The position numbers and the translations under genes are program-made. A DNA stretch of 64,000 bases from Streptomyces lavendofoliae (GTDB taxonomy: Bacteria > Actinomycetota > Actinomycetes > Streptomycetales > Streptomycetaceae), in assembly GCF_014649735.1 (NCBI RefSeq), contig NZ_BMTP01000012.1, forward strand, positions 186,001 through 250,000, given 5' to 3'. Positions 35,093 to 43,185 of the stretch are shown piece after piece (positions within the stretch are counted from its first letter, which is position 1; each line of letters begins with the position of its first letter). Below the pieces are notes generated by a model, which saw only the letters and a program-made list of their open reading frames with translations, made no database searches and was not told the DNA's origin.

Positions 35093-35976
35093 TGACCGAC
35101 ATCCAGACCCCAACCGGTGTCCTCCTCGGCACCTACACGCCGGGCACCCCCGAGTGGGAGCAGGCCCGCGCCGGGCTGTGCATCACCGCCACCGAGATCG
35201 CCGCGGTCGTCGGCCTGTCCCCGTGGCAGTCCCGCTTCAGCCTCTGGCACAAGAAGGCCGGCCTGCCGACCGCCCCGTTCGAGCCGACGCCGCAGATGAA
35301 GTGGGGCAGCCGCTTCGAGGACGACGTCGCCGAAGAGTTCACAGAGCGCCACCCCGAGCACCCGCTGCTGACCACCGGCACCTGGAAGCACCGGGACCGG
35401 GACTGGCAGCGCGCCACCCCCGACCGGCTCCACGGCGACACCATCGTCGAGATCAAGACGACCACGTCCCCCGAAGGATGGGGCCCCGACGGCAGCGACG
35501 AAGTCCCCGTCCACTACCGCTGCCAAGTGCTCTGGCAGCAGGACACGCTGGGGCTCCACCGGCCGGCACGTCTCGCGGTGCTGATCCTGCCTTACGACTA
35601 CCGCGAGTACGTCATCGAGTACGACGAGGACGACGCGAAGACCCTCCGCGACGCGGCCGAACGGTTCCTCGACGACGTCCGCCAGGGCAACCGGCCCGAC
35701 ATCGACGGCGCCGACGCCACCTACCAGACCATCCGCGCCCAGCCCGCCGGCCGCGAAGACCGCGACGTCGAGATCCCGTTCGGCCTCGTCATCCGCTGGG
35801 ACGACGCCTACGAGGCCCACCAGCAAGCCTCCATCGAACTCACGAAGGTCCGCGGCGAAGTCCTCGACTGGATCGGCGACGGCTACCGCGCCGTCTGCGA
35901 AGGCCGCCGCATCGCCTACCGAACCGTCAACCCCGACGGCTCGACCCTCGCCCTCCAGCCCTACAGGAGCAGTTGA
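35092..35976 (+). CDS. YqaJ-family phage exonuclease (lambda Exo type)
   Basis: A 294-residue alkaline-exonuclease-fold nuclease. Motifs of the PD-(D/E)XK core are seen: ITATEIAAVVGLSPW in the N-terminus, KWGSRFEDDVAEEF, ATPDRL with TIVEIKTTT (E-x-K), and the C-terminal HYRCQVLWQQDTLG. It resects double-strand ends to give 3' single strands for the RecT annealase encoded two genes downstream. Confidence 0.9.
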   Translation: MTDIQTPTGVLLGTYTPGTPEWEQARAGLCITATEIAAVVGLSPWQSRFSLWHKKAGLPTAPFEPTPQMKWGSRFEDDVAEEFTERHPEHPLLTTGTWKHRDRDWQRATPDRLHGDTIVEIKTTTSPEGWGPDGSDEVPVHYRCQVLWQQDTLGLHRPARLAVLILPYDYREYVIEYDEDDAKTLRDAAERFLDDVRQGNRPDIDGADATYQTIRAQPAGREDRDVEIPFGLVIRWDDAYEAHQQASIELTKVRGEVLDWIGDGYRAVCEGRRIAYRTVNPDGSTLALQPYRSS

Positions 35977-36251
35977 TGACCACCCAGCAGATGCGGCCCA
36001 TGACCACCCGCGAGTGGGAGGCCGCCATCGACGCCGCCGATCTTCTCGTCGGGCCCTCCTTCGGATTCCAGTCGGTCACCGGTGACTGGGAAGCGGCCGT
36101 GCACGTCGCCACCGGAGACAACCTCACCGACGACGTCCGGCAGGAACTCATCGAAGAGCTCCGCAAGGCCGTCAGCGAAACCGTTAACCGCGTCCTCCGC
36201 ACCCGCACCGCCCGCGTCACCTACTCCACCGCACAGCCCCAGGAGAACTGA
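35976..36251 (+). CDS. Hypothetical protein between exonuclease and RecT genes (91 aa)
   Basis: A small acidic helical protein (SFGFQSVTGDWEAAVHVATG). Overlapped at both ends (TGATG), so it is stoichiometrically linked to the recombination pair. It could be an accessory of the exonuclease/annealase complex; there is no direct evidence. Confidence 0.62.
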   Translation: MTTQQMRPMTTREWEAAIDAADLLVGPSFGFQSVTGDWEAAVHVATGDNLTDDVRQELIEELRKAVSETVNRVLRTRTARVTYSTAQPQEN

Positions 36252-37063
36252 TGAGCCAGATCGGCAACGCCCTCGAGAAGCGCGACGCCTCACCGGGCGC
36301 CGTCGTCGAGCAGTACCGCGACAGCCTCGCCCTCGTCATGCCCAGTCACCTCCAGGCCCGCGTCGGCGCCTGGGTCCGCACCACCCAGGGCATGCTTCGC
36401 CGCGACCCCAAGCTCCTGGAAGCCGCGCAGAACGACGTCGGCCAGTTCCTCGCCGTCCTCATGGACGCCGCCCGGCTCGGCCTCGAACCGGGGACGGAGC
36501 AGTACTACCTCGTCCCCCGCTGGAACAAGAGCAAGCGGTGCACCGAGGTGACTGGCGTCCGCGGCTACCAGGGCGAGATCGAGCTCATGTACCGGGCCGG
36601 CGCCGTGTCTTCCGTCATCGTCGAGGTGGTCCGCACCCGCGACAGCTTCACGTACAAGCCCGGCGTCGACGAACGGCCCAAGCACGACATCGACTGGGAC
36701 CTCGAAGACCGAGGCGACCTCCGCCTCGTCTACGCCTACGCCGTCATGAAGGACGGCGCCACCAGCAAGGTCGTCGTCCTAAACAAGGGCCACATCGCCA
36801 AGGCGCGGGCCAAGTCCGACAGCGCCGACAAGTCCTGGTCCCCGTGGAACACGGACGAGGAAGCGATGTGGATGAAGACCGCCGCCCACCGCCTGACCAA
36901 GTGGGTGCCGACGTCCGCCGAGTACATGCGCGAACAGCTGCGGGCCGCGAAGGAAGTCGCCGCGGAGACCCCCGAGCAGATCGCCACGATCCCCGCCCCG
37001 GCGCCCGGATCCGTTGACGGCGACTACGACGAGGGCCCCATCGAGGGCGAGCTCGTCGACTAG
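36251..37063 (+). CDS. recT: RecT-family single-strand annealing protein
   Basis: A 270-residue annealase. The family core is clear: VMPSHLQARVGAWVRTTQGM, then DAARLGLEPGTEQYYLVPRW and VTGVRGYQGEIELMYRAGAV. A C-terminal acidic tail (DYDEGPIEGELVD) resembles SSB-like or partner-binding tails. It works with the YqaJ exonuclease in phage recombination and replication restart. Confidence 0.95.
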   Translation: MSQIGNALEKRDASPGAVVEQYRDSLALVMPSHLQARVGAWVRTTQGMLRRDPKLLEAAQNDVGQFLAVLMDAARLGLEPGTEQYYLVPRWNKSKRCTEVTGVRGYQGEIELMYRAGAVSSVIVEVVRTRDSFTYKPGVDERPKHDIDWDLEDRGDLRLVYAYAVMKDGATSKVVVLNKGHIAKARAKSDSADKSWSPWNTDEEAMWMKTAAHRLTKWVPTSAEYMREQLRAAKEVAAETPEQIATIPAPAPGSVDGDYDEGPIEGELVD

Positions 37064-37070
37064 CAGCACC

Positions 37071-37101
37071 GGGCCGCCGCGGCCCGAACCTGCGGCGGCC
37101 C
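37071..37101 (+). terminator. Hairpin after recT
   Basis: A 10-bp GC stem (GGGCCGCCGC/GCGGCGGCCC) with an 11-base loop, immediately 3' of the recT stop. Confidence 0.55.
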
Positions 37102-37135
37102 ACCCCCCAGAGTCCCACAGCGATCGGAGCCCGTC

Positions 37136-37492
37136 ATGACCTCCCAGCTCCAGCTCTCCGTCCCCAATCGTGCCGCAATCAACCCCGAGGCCGGGGAGGC
37201 AGCCAAGCAGGCCGGCATGAGGCGCATCGGCCAGCTCGACCCCCAGTGGGCCGCCGCGTGCGACAAGCGGATAGCGAAGTTCGCCGCCCGCGGCGTGCCC
37301 TTCCAGGCCGCCGACCTCGTCGAGGACGGGCTCCCCGAACCGCCCCACCCGAACTGCTGGGGCCCTCGCTTCGGCGCCGCATGCAAGCAGGGCGTCGTCC
37401 GCCACGCCGGCTACACCCAGTCGAAGCGGGCCACCGTCCACAAGTCGATCTGTCACCAGTGGATCGGCACCGGGACGGAGCAGGCCGCATGA
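37136..37492 (+). CDS. Hypothetical phage protein (118 aa)
   Basis: A Cys/His-containing protein (HPNCWGPRFGAACKQG ... HKSICHQWIG) with a helical N-terminus. The conserved-looking C-terminal half may bind zinc or nucleic acid. Overlaps the next gene (ATGA). Not recognised. Confidence 0.65.
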   Translation: MTSQLQLSVPNRAAINPEAGEAAKQAGMRRIGQLDPQWAAACDKRIAKFAARGVPFQAADLVEDGLPEPPHPNCWGPRFGAACKQGVVRHAGYTQSKRATVHKSICHQWIGTGTEQAA

Positions 37493-37749
37493 GCCCCGCC
37501 GTCCAGGCCCTCGCCTGGGTGGGCGCCACCTGGATGGCCGCCGCGCTCTACGTCGCCGTCGCCAAGCCGTTCCGGGCCGACCCACCCCGCCGCACCCCCG
37601 AAGACGTCCAGCGCGACATCGCCGAACGCCGCGCCCGCCGCGACCTCGACACCTGCCGCGGCATCTGGCCCGACCCGCCCAGCTGGCGCGTCGCCGCCAC
37701 CCAGCACCGCCTCGACACCGCCAAGCAGCGCCGGAAGGAGAACCCGTGA
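37489..37749 (+). CDS. Hypothetical protein with N-terminal membrane helix (86 aa)
   Basis: A hydrophobic segment (ALAWVGATWMAAALYVAVA) is followed by a basic, Arg-rich cytoplasmic part. ATGA and GTGA overlaps with neighbours. Unknown role. Confidence 0.55.
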   Translation: MSPAVQALAWVGATWMAAALYVAVAKPFRADPPRRTPEDVQRDIAERRARRDLDTCRGIWPDPPSWRVAATQHRLDTAKQRRKENP

Positions 37750-38597
37750 CCACCGCCGACCACCGCGAAGCCCCCCACCACCGCAACCTCACCTGCGTCA
37801 AGGAGTACCGCTGCCGACTGCCGGAATGCGTCGCCCGGCACAACGCCTACCAGCGACGCGTCTACCGGCAGAAGGGATACGGGACCTGGCAGCCCCTCGT
37901 TGACGCCGCCCCCGTGCGGCAGCACATCAACAACCTGCGCGCCGCCGGCCACAGCATCCCCGAGATCCAGAAGCAGGCCGGAGTCGGCGCCGCCACCCTG
38001 GCCCGCGTCCTCTACGACGGGACCAACAAGCGGGCCGAGCGGATCCGCCCTGAGGTCGCCGAACGCATCCTCGCCGTGCCCCTCACTCCCGCACCCGTCA
38101 AGCCGAGCACCATCATCGACGCAACCGGCACCCGCCGCCGCCTCCAGGCCCTCGTCTCCATGGGATGGACGCTTACGGCACTCGGCCCCCGGCTCGGATT
38201 CCACCCGCGGCAGCTCACCGGACTGCTCTACGGCGACCGTGTCCTGGCCTCCACCGCGCGTCGGGTCGCCGACGGCTACCGGGTGGTGCAGACGCTCGAC
38301 CCGGTAGCTCACGGGGTGCCGCAGCGTTCCGCGACCCTGTCCCGCAACCTGGCCGCCCGGCAGGGCTGGCACGGGCCGCTCGCGTGGGACGACATCGACA
38401 ACCCCGCAGCGGAGCCGGAGGTCCTCGAGCCTTACGCCCCGCCGGCCGCGAACGGCCGTGACTCCATGCGCATCCCGGAGATCCGACACCTGCTCGGCCT
38501 GGGCGAGTCGCCGGCCTCCATCGCACGGCAGATGGGCGGCAACGAGAAGTACATCCGCGACCTGATCACCCAGAACGGCCTCAGCCGAGCCGCCTAG
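37746..38597 (+). CDS. DNA-binding protein with repeated HTH-like units (283 aa)
   Basis: Three HTH-like blocks are seen: IPEIQKQAGVGAATLARVLY near residue 76, ALGPRLGFHPRQLTGLLYGD near 150, and ESPASIARQMGGNEKYIRDL near 260. The N-terminus has a C/H cluster (CVKEYRCRLPECVARHN) that looks like a WhiB-unrelated zinc site. It is probably a phage transcription or replication regulator, as the last gene before the replication module. Confidence 0.72.
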   Translation: MTTADHREAPHHRNLTCVKEYRCRLPECVARHNAYQRRVYRQKGYGTWQPLVDAAPVRQHINNLRAAGHSIPEIQKQAGVGAATLARVLYDGTNKRAERIRPEVAERILAVPLTPAPVKPSTIIDATGTRRRLQALVSMGWTLTALGPRLGFHPRQLTGLLYGDRVLASTARRVADGYRVVQTLDPVAHGVPQRSATLSRNLAARQGWHGPLAWDDIDNPAAEPEVLEPYAPPAANGRDSMRIPEIRHLLGLGESPASIARQMGGNEKYIRDLITQNGLSRAA

Positions 38598-38610
38598 CCC
38601 GCACACGACA

Positions 38611-38633
38611 GAGCCCCGCACACAGCGGGGCTC
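38611..38633. terminator. Bidirectional hairpin between early operon and antitoxin gene
   Basis: A 9-bp stem (GAGCCCCGC/GCGGGGCTC) with loop ACACA separates two convergent genes. Confidence 0.72.
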
Positions 38634-38652
38634 AAGGAGAGGAGGAGACGTG

Positions 38653-38868
38653 TCAGTCGTCGTCTTCGGTCTCGAGGAGGGCGCGCTTCTCGCCGAGCGC
38701 CTCGCAGGCCCGCACGTAGAAGTCGAACGGCACGATCACGGCCGCCTCCTTCCCGCGGTTGACCAGCACCGTCGCTTCGCCGGCGTACCGGGACCGCGAG
38801 ATGACCTCGCCCAGGACGTTGCGGGCTTTGGCGATCTTCGTTCGGCGCTCGTTGCGGGTCGCGGTCAT
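38653..38868 (-). CDS. Phd/YefM-like antitoxin without adjacent toxin
   Basis: A 71-residue protein (LGEVISRSRYAGEATVLVNR, then GKEAAVIVPFDFYVRA) matching the N-terminal DNA-binding fold of Phd/YefM antitoxins. No RelE/Doc-type toxin gene is next to it. It is the only reversed gene in this part of the early operon. A TACTGT -10 lies nine bases before the ATG with TTGTGT upstream, so the mRNA is probably leaderless and made in the lysogen. Confidence 0.75.
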   Translation of the reverse strand: MTATRNERRTKIAKARNVLGEVISRSRYAGEATVLVNRGKEAAVIVPFDFYVRACEALGEKRALLETEDDD

Positions 38869-38925
38869 GCAACCACAGTAGCGGATTTGTCACGCCACAC
38901 AACAGCGCAACATCGCTTTCTTAGC

Positions 38926-38931
38926 TATGAT
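38926..38931 (+). promoter_or_regulatory. Likely -10 of the replication-gene promoter
   Basis: TATGAT lies about 90 bases upstream of the initiator gene, in the divergent gap next to the antitoxin gene. The matching -35 is poor, so an activator may be needed. Confidence 0.35.
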
Positions 38932-39022
38932 GGCTACGAACTGAGCGGCTGGGACACGCCGCCCTAGGGGTCCGCTTTGCCCTGCCCAACAGACCTAGCC
39001 GCACCCCAGAGAGAAGGAACCC

Positions 39023-39943
39023 GTGAGCACTGAGGCCGTGACATGGGCGATGGACGACGCACCCATGCTGCGTACCGCCGCCGGGAAGCCCGACGCCACG
39101 GCCCGCCACGTCCTCCAGGCACTGGCGGAACACGCAGACAAGACGGGCAAGAACGCGCACCCCTCGATCACCCGGCTCCAGTACCGCACCGGCTACGACC
39201 GGCGCACCGTGCAGCGGGCGCTCCGCCGCCTCGAGGACGCACGACTCATCAGCAAGGACGGCGCGGTACAGGACCGCACCCGCTGGAAACTCTCCCTCAA
39301 CCTGATCCGCCCGGCTTCCGACTGGGACGAGATCGAGCGAGCCGAGGACGCCAGCCGGGCGGCGGCAGCAGAGCGTCAGCGCCGATCCCGAGCCAAGCGC
39401 GTCACGCACTCAGACGACGTGACAGTCACGGATCAGAACGGCGTGACGGATCGCGATGTCACGCACTCTGACTCCGCACGTCACGCATTTGAAGTGCGTG
39501 ACGTCACGCACTTCAACTCCGCACGTCACGCACTCAGTGCCGCCGTAACCACCAATCAACCACCAGTAGAACCACCAACAACCGAACTGGCTGAGGTGGG
39601 TGACCACAGTTACCCACCCCACGAGTCCGGGCCGAACGCCCCCATCGACGACGACGGATTCGCGGTCACCGACACGATGCGCCGCTGGGCCCTCGCCACC
39701 TTCGGCCCCAACTTCGACATCGAGCACTCCACCGCCCAGTTCGTCGACCACTACCGATCCACCGGTGTGCGCCGCCACTCCTGGCCCGCCGCTTGGCAGA
39801 AGTGGATCCGCGAAGACGCCCGCAAGGCCGCCAGCAGGCGCAGCCACGGCAACGTCATCCAGCTCCCCACCGGCCAGACCCTCACCGGCACCGACGCCCG
39901 AGTCGCCGGCTGGCTCAACCTTCCGACTGAGGAGAACCCGTGA
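39023..39943 (+). CDS. Phage replication initiator (O-like), containing iterons in its gene
   Basis: A 306-residue protein. Residues about 25-85 form a winged HTH of the replication-initiator type (ARHVLQALAEHADKTGKNAH, then RTGYDRRTVQRALRRLEDAR). A linker at residues about 126-172 contains repeated VTHSDSARHA/VTHFNSARHAL peptides encoded by DNA iterons. The C-terminal part (TMRRWALATFGPNFDIEHST ... HSWPAAWQKWIRED) resembles the helicase-loader-contacting region of phage initiators. By analogy with lambda O it should bind the iterons in its own gene and recruit the loader encoded next. Functional assignment is inference. Confidence 0.75.
   Translation: MSTEAVTWAMDDAPMLRTAAGKPDATARHVLQALAEHADKTGKNAHPSITRLQYRTGYDRRTVQRALRRLEDARLISKDGAVQDRTRWKLSLNLIRPASDWDEIERAEDASRAAAAERQRRSRAKRVTHSDDVTVTDQNGVTDRDVTHSDSARHAFEVRDVTHFNSARHALSAAVTTNQPPVEPPTTELAEVGDHSYPPHESGPNAPIDDDGFAVTDTMRRWALATFGPNFDIEHSTAQFVDHYRSTGVRRHSWPAAWQKWIREDARKAASRRSHGNVIQLPTGQTLTGTDARVAGWLNLPTEENP
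39400..39540. repeat. 22-bp iteron array, candidate replication origin
   Basis: Units starting GTCACGCA occur at 39401, 39458, 39480, 39503 and 39525. The last four are spaced 22, 23 and 22 bases and share GTCACGCAC followed by a short variable part and ACTCCGCAC. Between them lies a perfect 24-bp palindrome (39491-39514) centred on GACGTC, and a smaller one (GTGAC-A-GTCAC) at 39419. The array is inside the initiator coding sequence, as the lambda origin is inside gene O. Confidence 0.82.
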
Positions 39944-40644
39944 CTCCCGACGACGCGAAGCAGCTCCTCGGAGCGTGCGCCGCCTTCGACAACCGCCAGC
40001 CCAGCCTCATCGCCGCCCGCGCCTGGGCCACGTCCCTCAAGGACATCCCGCTCGACCAGGACTGCTTCGACGCCGTCGCCCGCTACTACGGCACCCCGCC
40101 CAAGGAAGCCGGACAGCGACTCTGGATCCAGCCCCACGACGTCCGCTCCTGGCGCGACATCATCCGCAAGGAACGCCTCGAGAACTTCGTCTACGACGGC
40201 GACCCGGACGAGACCCCCAAGCAGTACCTCGCCAACTACCGCCGCCAGATGGACGCCGTCGCCTCCGGCCGCGTTGCCGGCCCGTCCAACGCCCCGGCGC
40301 TCGAGGGCGGCCCCCACCCCCAGGTGCTGCGAGAGCTGGAGGGCATCGGCCGGACAGTCCCCAGCGCGGACGAGGCAGTCGCCGAGGTGAAGCGCTCCGG
40401 GCCCCTCGGCATCGAGTGCCCGGTCCCCGCCTGCCAGGCCCCGATCGGTCGGCCGTGCAAGTCCGCGCTCCGTAGCCGCGCCAGCAAGGTCATCCACCCG
40501 GCCCGGCGCCGCGCCGCGAAGGGCGAGCCGGTCACCAGCGAGACGCCGGAGGAAATCGAGCAGCGCCGCCAGGCAGCCCTCGCCAAGCTCGAGCGGATCA
40601 TCGACCACCAGGAAGCCGCCCGCGAGGAGGCCCTCGGTGACTGA
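39940..40644 (+). CDS. Probable helicase loader / replication accessory protein
   Basis: A 234-residue protein translationally coupled to the initiator gene (GTGA overlap). The helical N-terminus (LLGACAAFDNRQPSLIAARA, then PLDQDCFDAVARYYG) resembles the helicase-binding domain of phage loaders. The C-terminal third has a zinc motif (CPVPACQAPIGRPCKS ... HPARRRAA) shared with other actinophage proteins. The role is inferred from position and weak motif likeness. Confidence 0.6.
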   Translation: MTPDDAKQLLGACAAFDNRQPSLIAARAWATSLKDIPLDQDCFDAVARYYGTPPKEAGQRLWIQPHDVRSWRDIIRKERLENFVYDGDPDETPKQYLANYRRQMDAVASGRVAGPSNAPALEGGPHPQVLRELEGIGRTVPSADEAVAEVKRSGPLGIECPVPACQAPIGRPCKSALRSRASKVIHPARRRAAKGEPVTSETPEEIEQRRQAALAKLERIIDHQEAAREEALGD

Positions 40645-40960
40645 CATCGATCCGGATGACGTGGCGGCGATGCGGCGGGAGAACGGCGGCAGGGACTTCC
40701 GGTTGTTCATGCGGCAGCAGATCGCCGAAGGCAAAGCCCGCCGCGACAAGCCCGCCCCCGCCAAAGAGGCCGCCCCGCCCGGCTACCGGCCCGGCGCCTG
40801 GCCGACCGGCAGCAGCCCGCCCGGCCCGCTCAAGCCCCAGCCGCCCGGCGCCTGGGAGTACGCCCTCCACCGCTACCGCCAGAACGAAGGCAGCGACCGC
40901 GACCCCTGCGAATGCGGCGCCTGCGACACCACCAGCCACGACACCGAGGAGAACCAGTGA
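40637..40960 (+). CDS. Hypothetical protein with Pro-rich centre and Cys tail (107 aa)
   Basis: A basic N-terminus, a proline-rich middle and a C-terminal CECGAC. Overlaps the loader gene by 8 bases and the next gene by 4. Not recognised. Confidence 0.58.
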   Translation: MTDIDPDDVAAMRRENGGRDFRLFMRQQIAEGKARRDKPAPAKEAAPPGYRPGAWPTGSSPPGPLKPQPPGAWEYALHRYRQNEGSDRDPCECGACDTTSHDTEENQ

Positions 40961-41352
40961 TCGCCCCGACGTACATCACCCACGGTCGGAAGTACCACGT
41001 CGATCCCGCCTGCCCCCGAATGATCCACGGTGAGGAACTGCACGACTGCGAAGGCGACTCCGACTGGGGCTACGGCGGCTTCACCGCCGGGTCGTACCGC
41101 CGTGAGGACCCGTCCCCAGAGTTCGCTGCGATGCGCGGCAAGCTGCCCTGCCTCGGCTGCGTCCCGCCCGAGCAGCGGGTGTTCCCGCCGCTGTACGGCC
41201 AGACGTTCGGGCACGAGCCGTTCCTGTACGACGGGGTGCCGATCTGCCGACGGTGCTTCATCGAACACCGATCGTTCCGGGAGGCCGTGGCCTGGCCCTG
41301 CACTTCGGCCGTCGTCCTCGGCCTTGTCGCACGCGAGCAGGCGACCTCATGA
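40957..41352 (+). CDS. Zinc-binding hypothetical protein (131 aa)
   Basis: His/Cys pairs (HVDPACPRMIHG, LPCLGCVPP, CRRCFIEH) suggest one or two zinc sites. Coupled to both neighbours by 4-base overlaps. No known family. Confidence 0.6.
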   Translation: MIAPTYITHGRKYHVDPACPRMIHGEELHDCEGDSDWGYGGFTAGSYRREDPSPEFAAMRGKLPCLGCVPPEQRVFPPLYGQTFGHEPFLYDGVPICRRCFIEHRSFREAVAWPCTSAVVLGLVAREQATS

Positions 41353-41654
41353 CCCGCCGCCCGTCCGCCCCGATGCCGACTGAGCTTCGCCGCTCCATGC
41401 GCGCCGGCCAGCACCCGGCCCGCTCCGTGCCGTGCCCGCACTGCGGGGCCGCCGCCCACAAGCCGTGCCGCGTCCCGTCCCGCGACCGGATCCTCGCCCA
41501 GCCGCACCCGCAGCGGATCTCCGCCTGGGCCCGCCAGACCGCCTGCTGCCCCCAGTGCCAGGTCGAACCCACCATCGCCTGCCACGACGAAGGCCGGCCC
41601 CGCCACACCATCCACAACCGCCGCTACCAGGAAGCCGAGGAGACAGCCGCATGA
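41349..41654 (+). CDS. Zinc-finger protein (101 aa)
   Basis: Contains CPHCGAAAHKPCRVPS followed by an RI...HPQR helix, the same small zinc-finger type seen in the loader-like protein (C-P-x-C ... P-C). A second motif is CCPQCQVEPTIACH. Actinophages often carry such domains; a nucleic-acid-binding role is likely but unproven. Confidence 0.65.
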   Translation: MTRRPSAPMPTELRRSMRAGQHPARSVPCPHCGAAAHKPCRVPSRDRILAQPHPQRISAWARQTACCPQCQVEPTIACHDEGRPRHTIHNRRYQEAEETAA

Positions 41655-42106
41655 ACGCTCGTCAGATCGAAGCCGACTCCAAGCAGATCTTCGAGGCCCT
41701 CGCCCACGGCATCGCCGGCGACGACGAAACCGCCATGTCGATGATCCGCCCCATCGTCCGTCGCAGCGACGCTGCCATGTACGCGACGTTCTGCTCCCTC
41801 GCCGAATCCGCCAGCTTCGACGCTCGCCAGCAGCCGGATGCTGGGGACCACTTCGTCCTGGAGGTCGAAAGCATCGAGACCGGCCAGAAGGGCAGCGTCG
41901 ATGTCCTCCCGCCCGGTGTCCGTTTCGCTGCCCAGTTCGTCACGGCTTGGGCCAACCGTGACCAGGAGACCACCGAGGCGCTGTACCTGGCGCTGTACGA
42001 GTCCAGCCCGGAAGACCTTGGCGTGGGTCTGAGGGCGATCTACGAAATGGCCGTCGTTTCCCTGCGAGCCATGGTCGAGCGCAAGCGCGCGGGGGGTGTC
42101 GGATGA
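41651..42106 (+). CDS. Hypothetical protein (151 aa)
   Basis: A soluble alpha-helical protein without cysteines or a recognised motif (FEALAHGIAGDDETAMSMIR; YLALYESSPEDLGVGLRAIY). Operon position with ATGA overlaps supports expression. Confidence 0.62.
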   Translation: MNARQIEADSKQIFEALAHGIAGDDETAMSMIRPIVRRSDAAMYATFCSLAESASFDARQQPDAGDHFVLEVESIETGQKGSVDVLPPGVRFAAQFVTAWANRDQETTEALYLALYESSPEDLGVGLRAIYEMAVVSLRAMVERKRAGGVG

Positions 42107-42372
42107 AGGTCCGTGCCGACATCGCCGCCCTGATCCGCGCCGGCCACTCCGACGCCTCGATCGCCCACCGCCTTCGCTGCTCGCGCTCCACCGTGTGGGA
42201 GGCCCGCTGCGCCCTCCGCCTCCCGCCCTCGCGCATCCTCGGCCGCTTCTACGCCGAAGCCGTGCCGACTGGCGAGGTCCGCGACTACCGGCCCGAGCGC
42301 ATGCCCACCTCCCCGGCCCAGCAAGCCGCCAACCGGGAACGGCTGATGGCCGCACTCCGCGAGGCCGCATGA
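42103..42372 (+). CDS. HTH DNA-binding protein (89 aa)
   Basis: The N-terminal half is a homeodomain-like HTH (IAALIRAGHSDASIAHRLRC, then SRSTVWEARCALRLPPS) of the type seen in phage regulators and small terminases. Probably a transcription factor of the early region. Overlaps the upstream stop and the following short ORF. Confidence 0.7.
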   Translation: MKVRADIAALIRAGHSDASIAHRLRCSRSTVWEARCALRLPPSRILGRFYAEAVPTGEVRDYRPERMPTSPAQQAANRERLMAALREAA

Positions 42373-42425
42373 CCGCCCGCCCCGCCTCCTGCCCCAGCCC
42401 CGCCAACCCGAAGGACACCCGATGA
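42369..42425 (+). CDS. Possible 18-codon leader peptide before the methyltransferase gene
   Basis: Encodes MTARPASCPSPANPKDTR. Its ATG overlaps the upstream stop and its stop overlaps the methyltransferase ATG (ATGA), so ribosomes could pass through it. A near-copy of the same DNA lies before the MazG-like gene. It may only be a duplicated ribosome-entry region. Confidence 0.4.
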   Translation: MTARPASCPSPANPKDTR

Positions 42426-43141
42426 CCGGCCTCCCGTCCCGCGTGCCGAACGGCTTGACCGTCCTCGACACGTACAGCTGTGCCGGCGGCATGGCCATGG
42501 GCTACTACCTCGCCGGGTTTGACGTGGTCGGGGTCGACATCGACCCGCAGCCCGACTACCCGTTCGAGCACCACGTGGGCGACGCGGTCGAGTTCATCCG
42601 CGACCACGGGGCCGACTTCGACCTGATCCACGGCTCGCCGCCCTGCCAGGCGTACACGCCGCTCAACGCCTACAACCACAAGGTCTATCCGGACCTGATC
42701 GCCCCCACCCGCGAGGCGATGCTCGCCACCGGACGGCCCTACGTCATCGAGAACGTCGAGGCCGCGGCGCCCGAGCTGAAGGACCCCACCCTGCTGTGCG
42801 GTCCGATGTTCGGCCTCCGGGTGTACCGGCACCGGCTGTTCGAGACGAACTGGCGTCTGCCCGCGCCGCCCCACCCGGCGCACACGGCGATCTGCACCCG
42901 GAACGGCTACCTGCCCACCCCCGAGAAGCCGTTCATGACGATCACCGGCGGCCGGCACTCCCGCGCCTGGCAGAACGCCGCCTGTGACGCCATGGGCATG
43001 CCGTGGATCAAAGTCCCCGCCGGCGGTGACATCAAGCGCGGCATCCGCGAGGTCTGCGAAGCCATCCCGCCGGCCTACGCCCAGTGGATCGGGCAGCACG
43101 CCACCCAGGTGATCCGCCGGCAGCTCCCCGCCGCCGCGTAA
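42422..43141 (+). CDS. C5 cytosine DNA methyltransferase
   Basis: A 239-residue Dcm-type enzyme. Motif I is DTYSCAGGMAMGYYLAG, motif II VGVDID, and motif IV GSPPCQAY with the catalytic Cys. Motif VI is ENV and motif VIII is RHRLFET. The C-terminal helix is PPAYAQWIGQ. It is compact, with a short target-recognition region, as in many phage orphan methyltransferases. With no restriction gene beside it, it probably protects phage DNA from host restriction. Confidence 0.92.
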   Translation: MTGLPSRVPNGLTVLDTYSCAGGMAMGYYLAGFDVVGVDIDPQPDYPFEHHVGDAVEFIRDHGADFDLIHGSPPCQAYTPLNAYNHKVYPDLIAPTREAMLATGRPYVIENVEAAAPELKDPTLLCGPMFGLRVYRHRLFETNWRLPAPPHPAHTAICTRNGYLPTPEKPFMTITGGRHSRAWQNAACDAMGMPWIKVPAGGDIKRGIREVCEAIPPAYAQWIGQHATQVIRRQLPAAA

Positions 43142-43185
43142 TGCCCGCCTCCTGCCCCAGCCCCATCAACCCCAAGGAGAACCCC

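Noticed and set aside
39400..39540. CRISPR array
   Set aside because: Units are 22-23 bp contiguous iterons without unique spacers and lie inside a coding gene; no cas genes are present.
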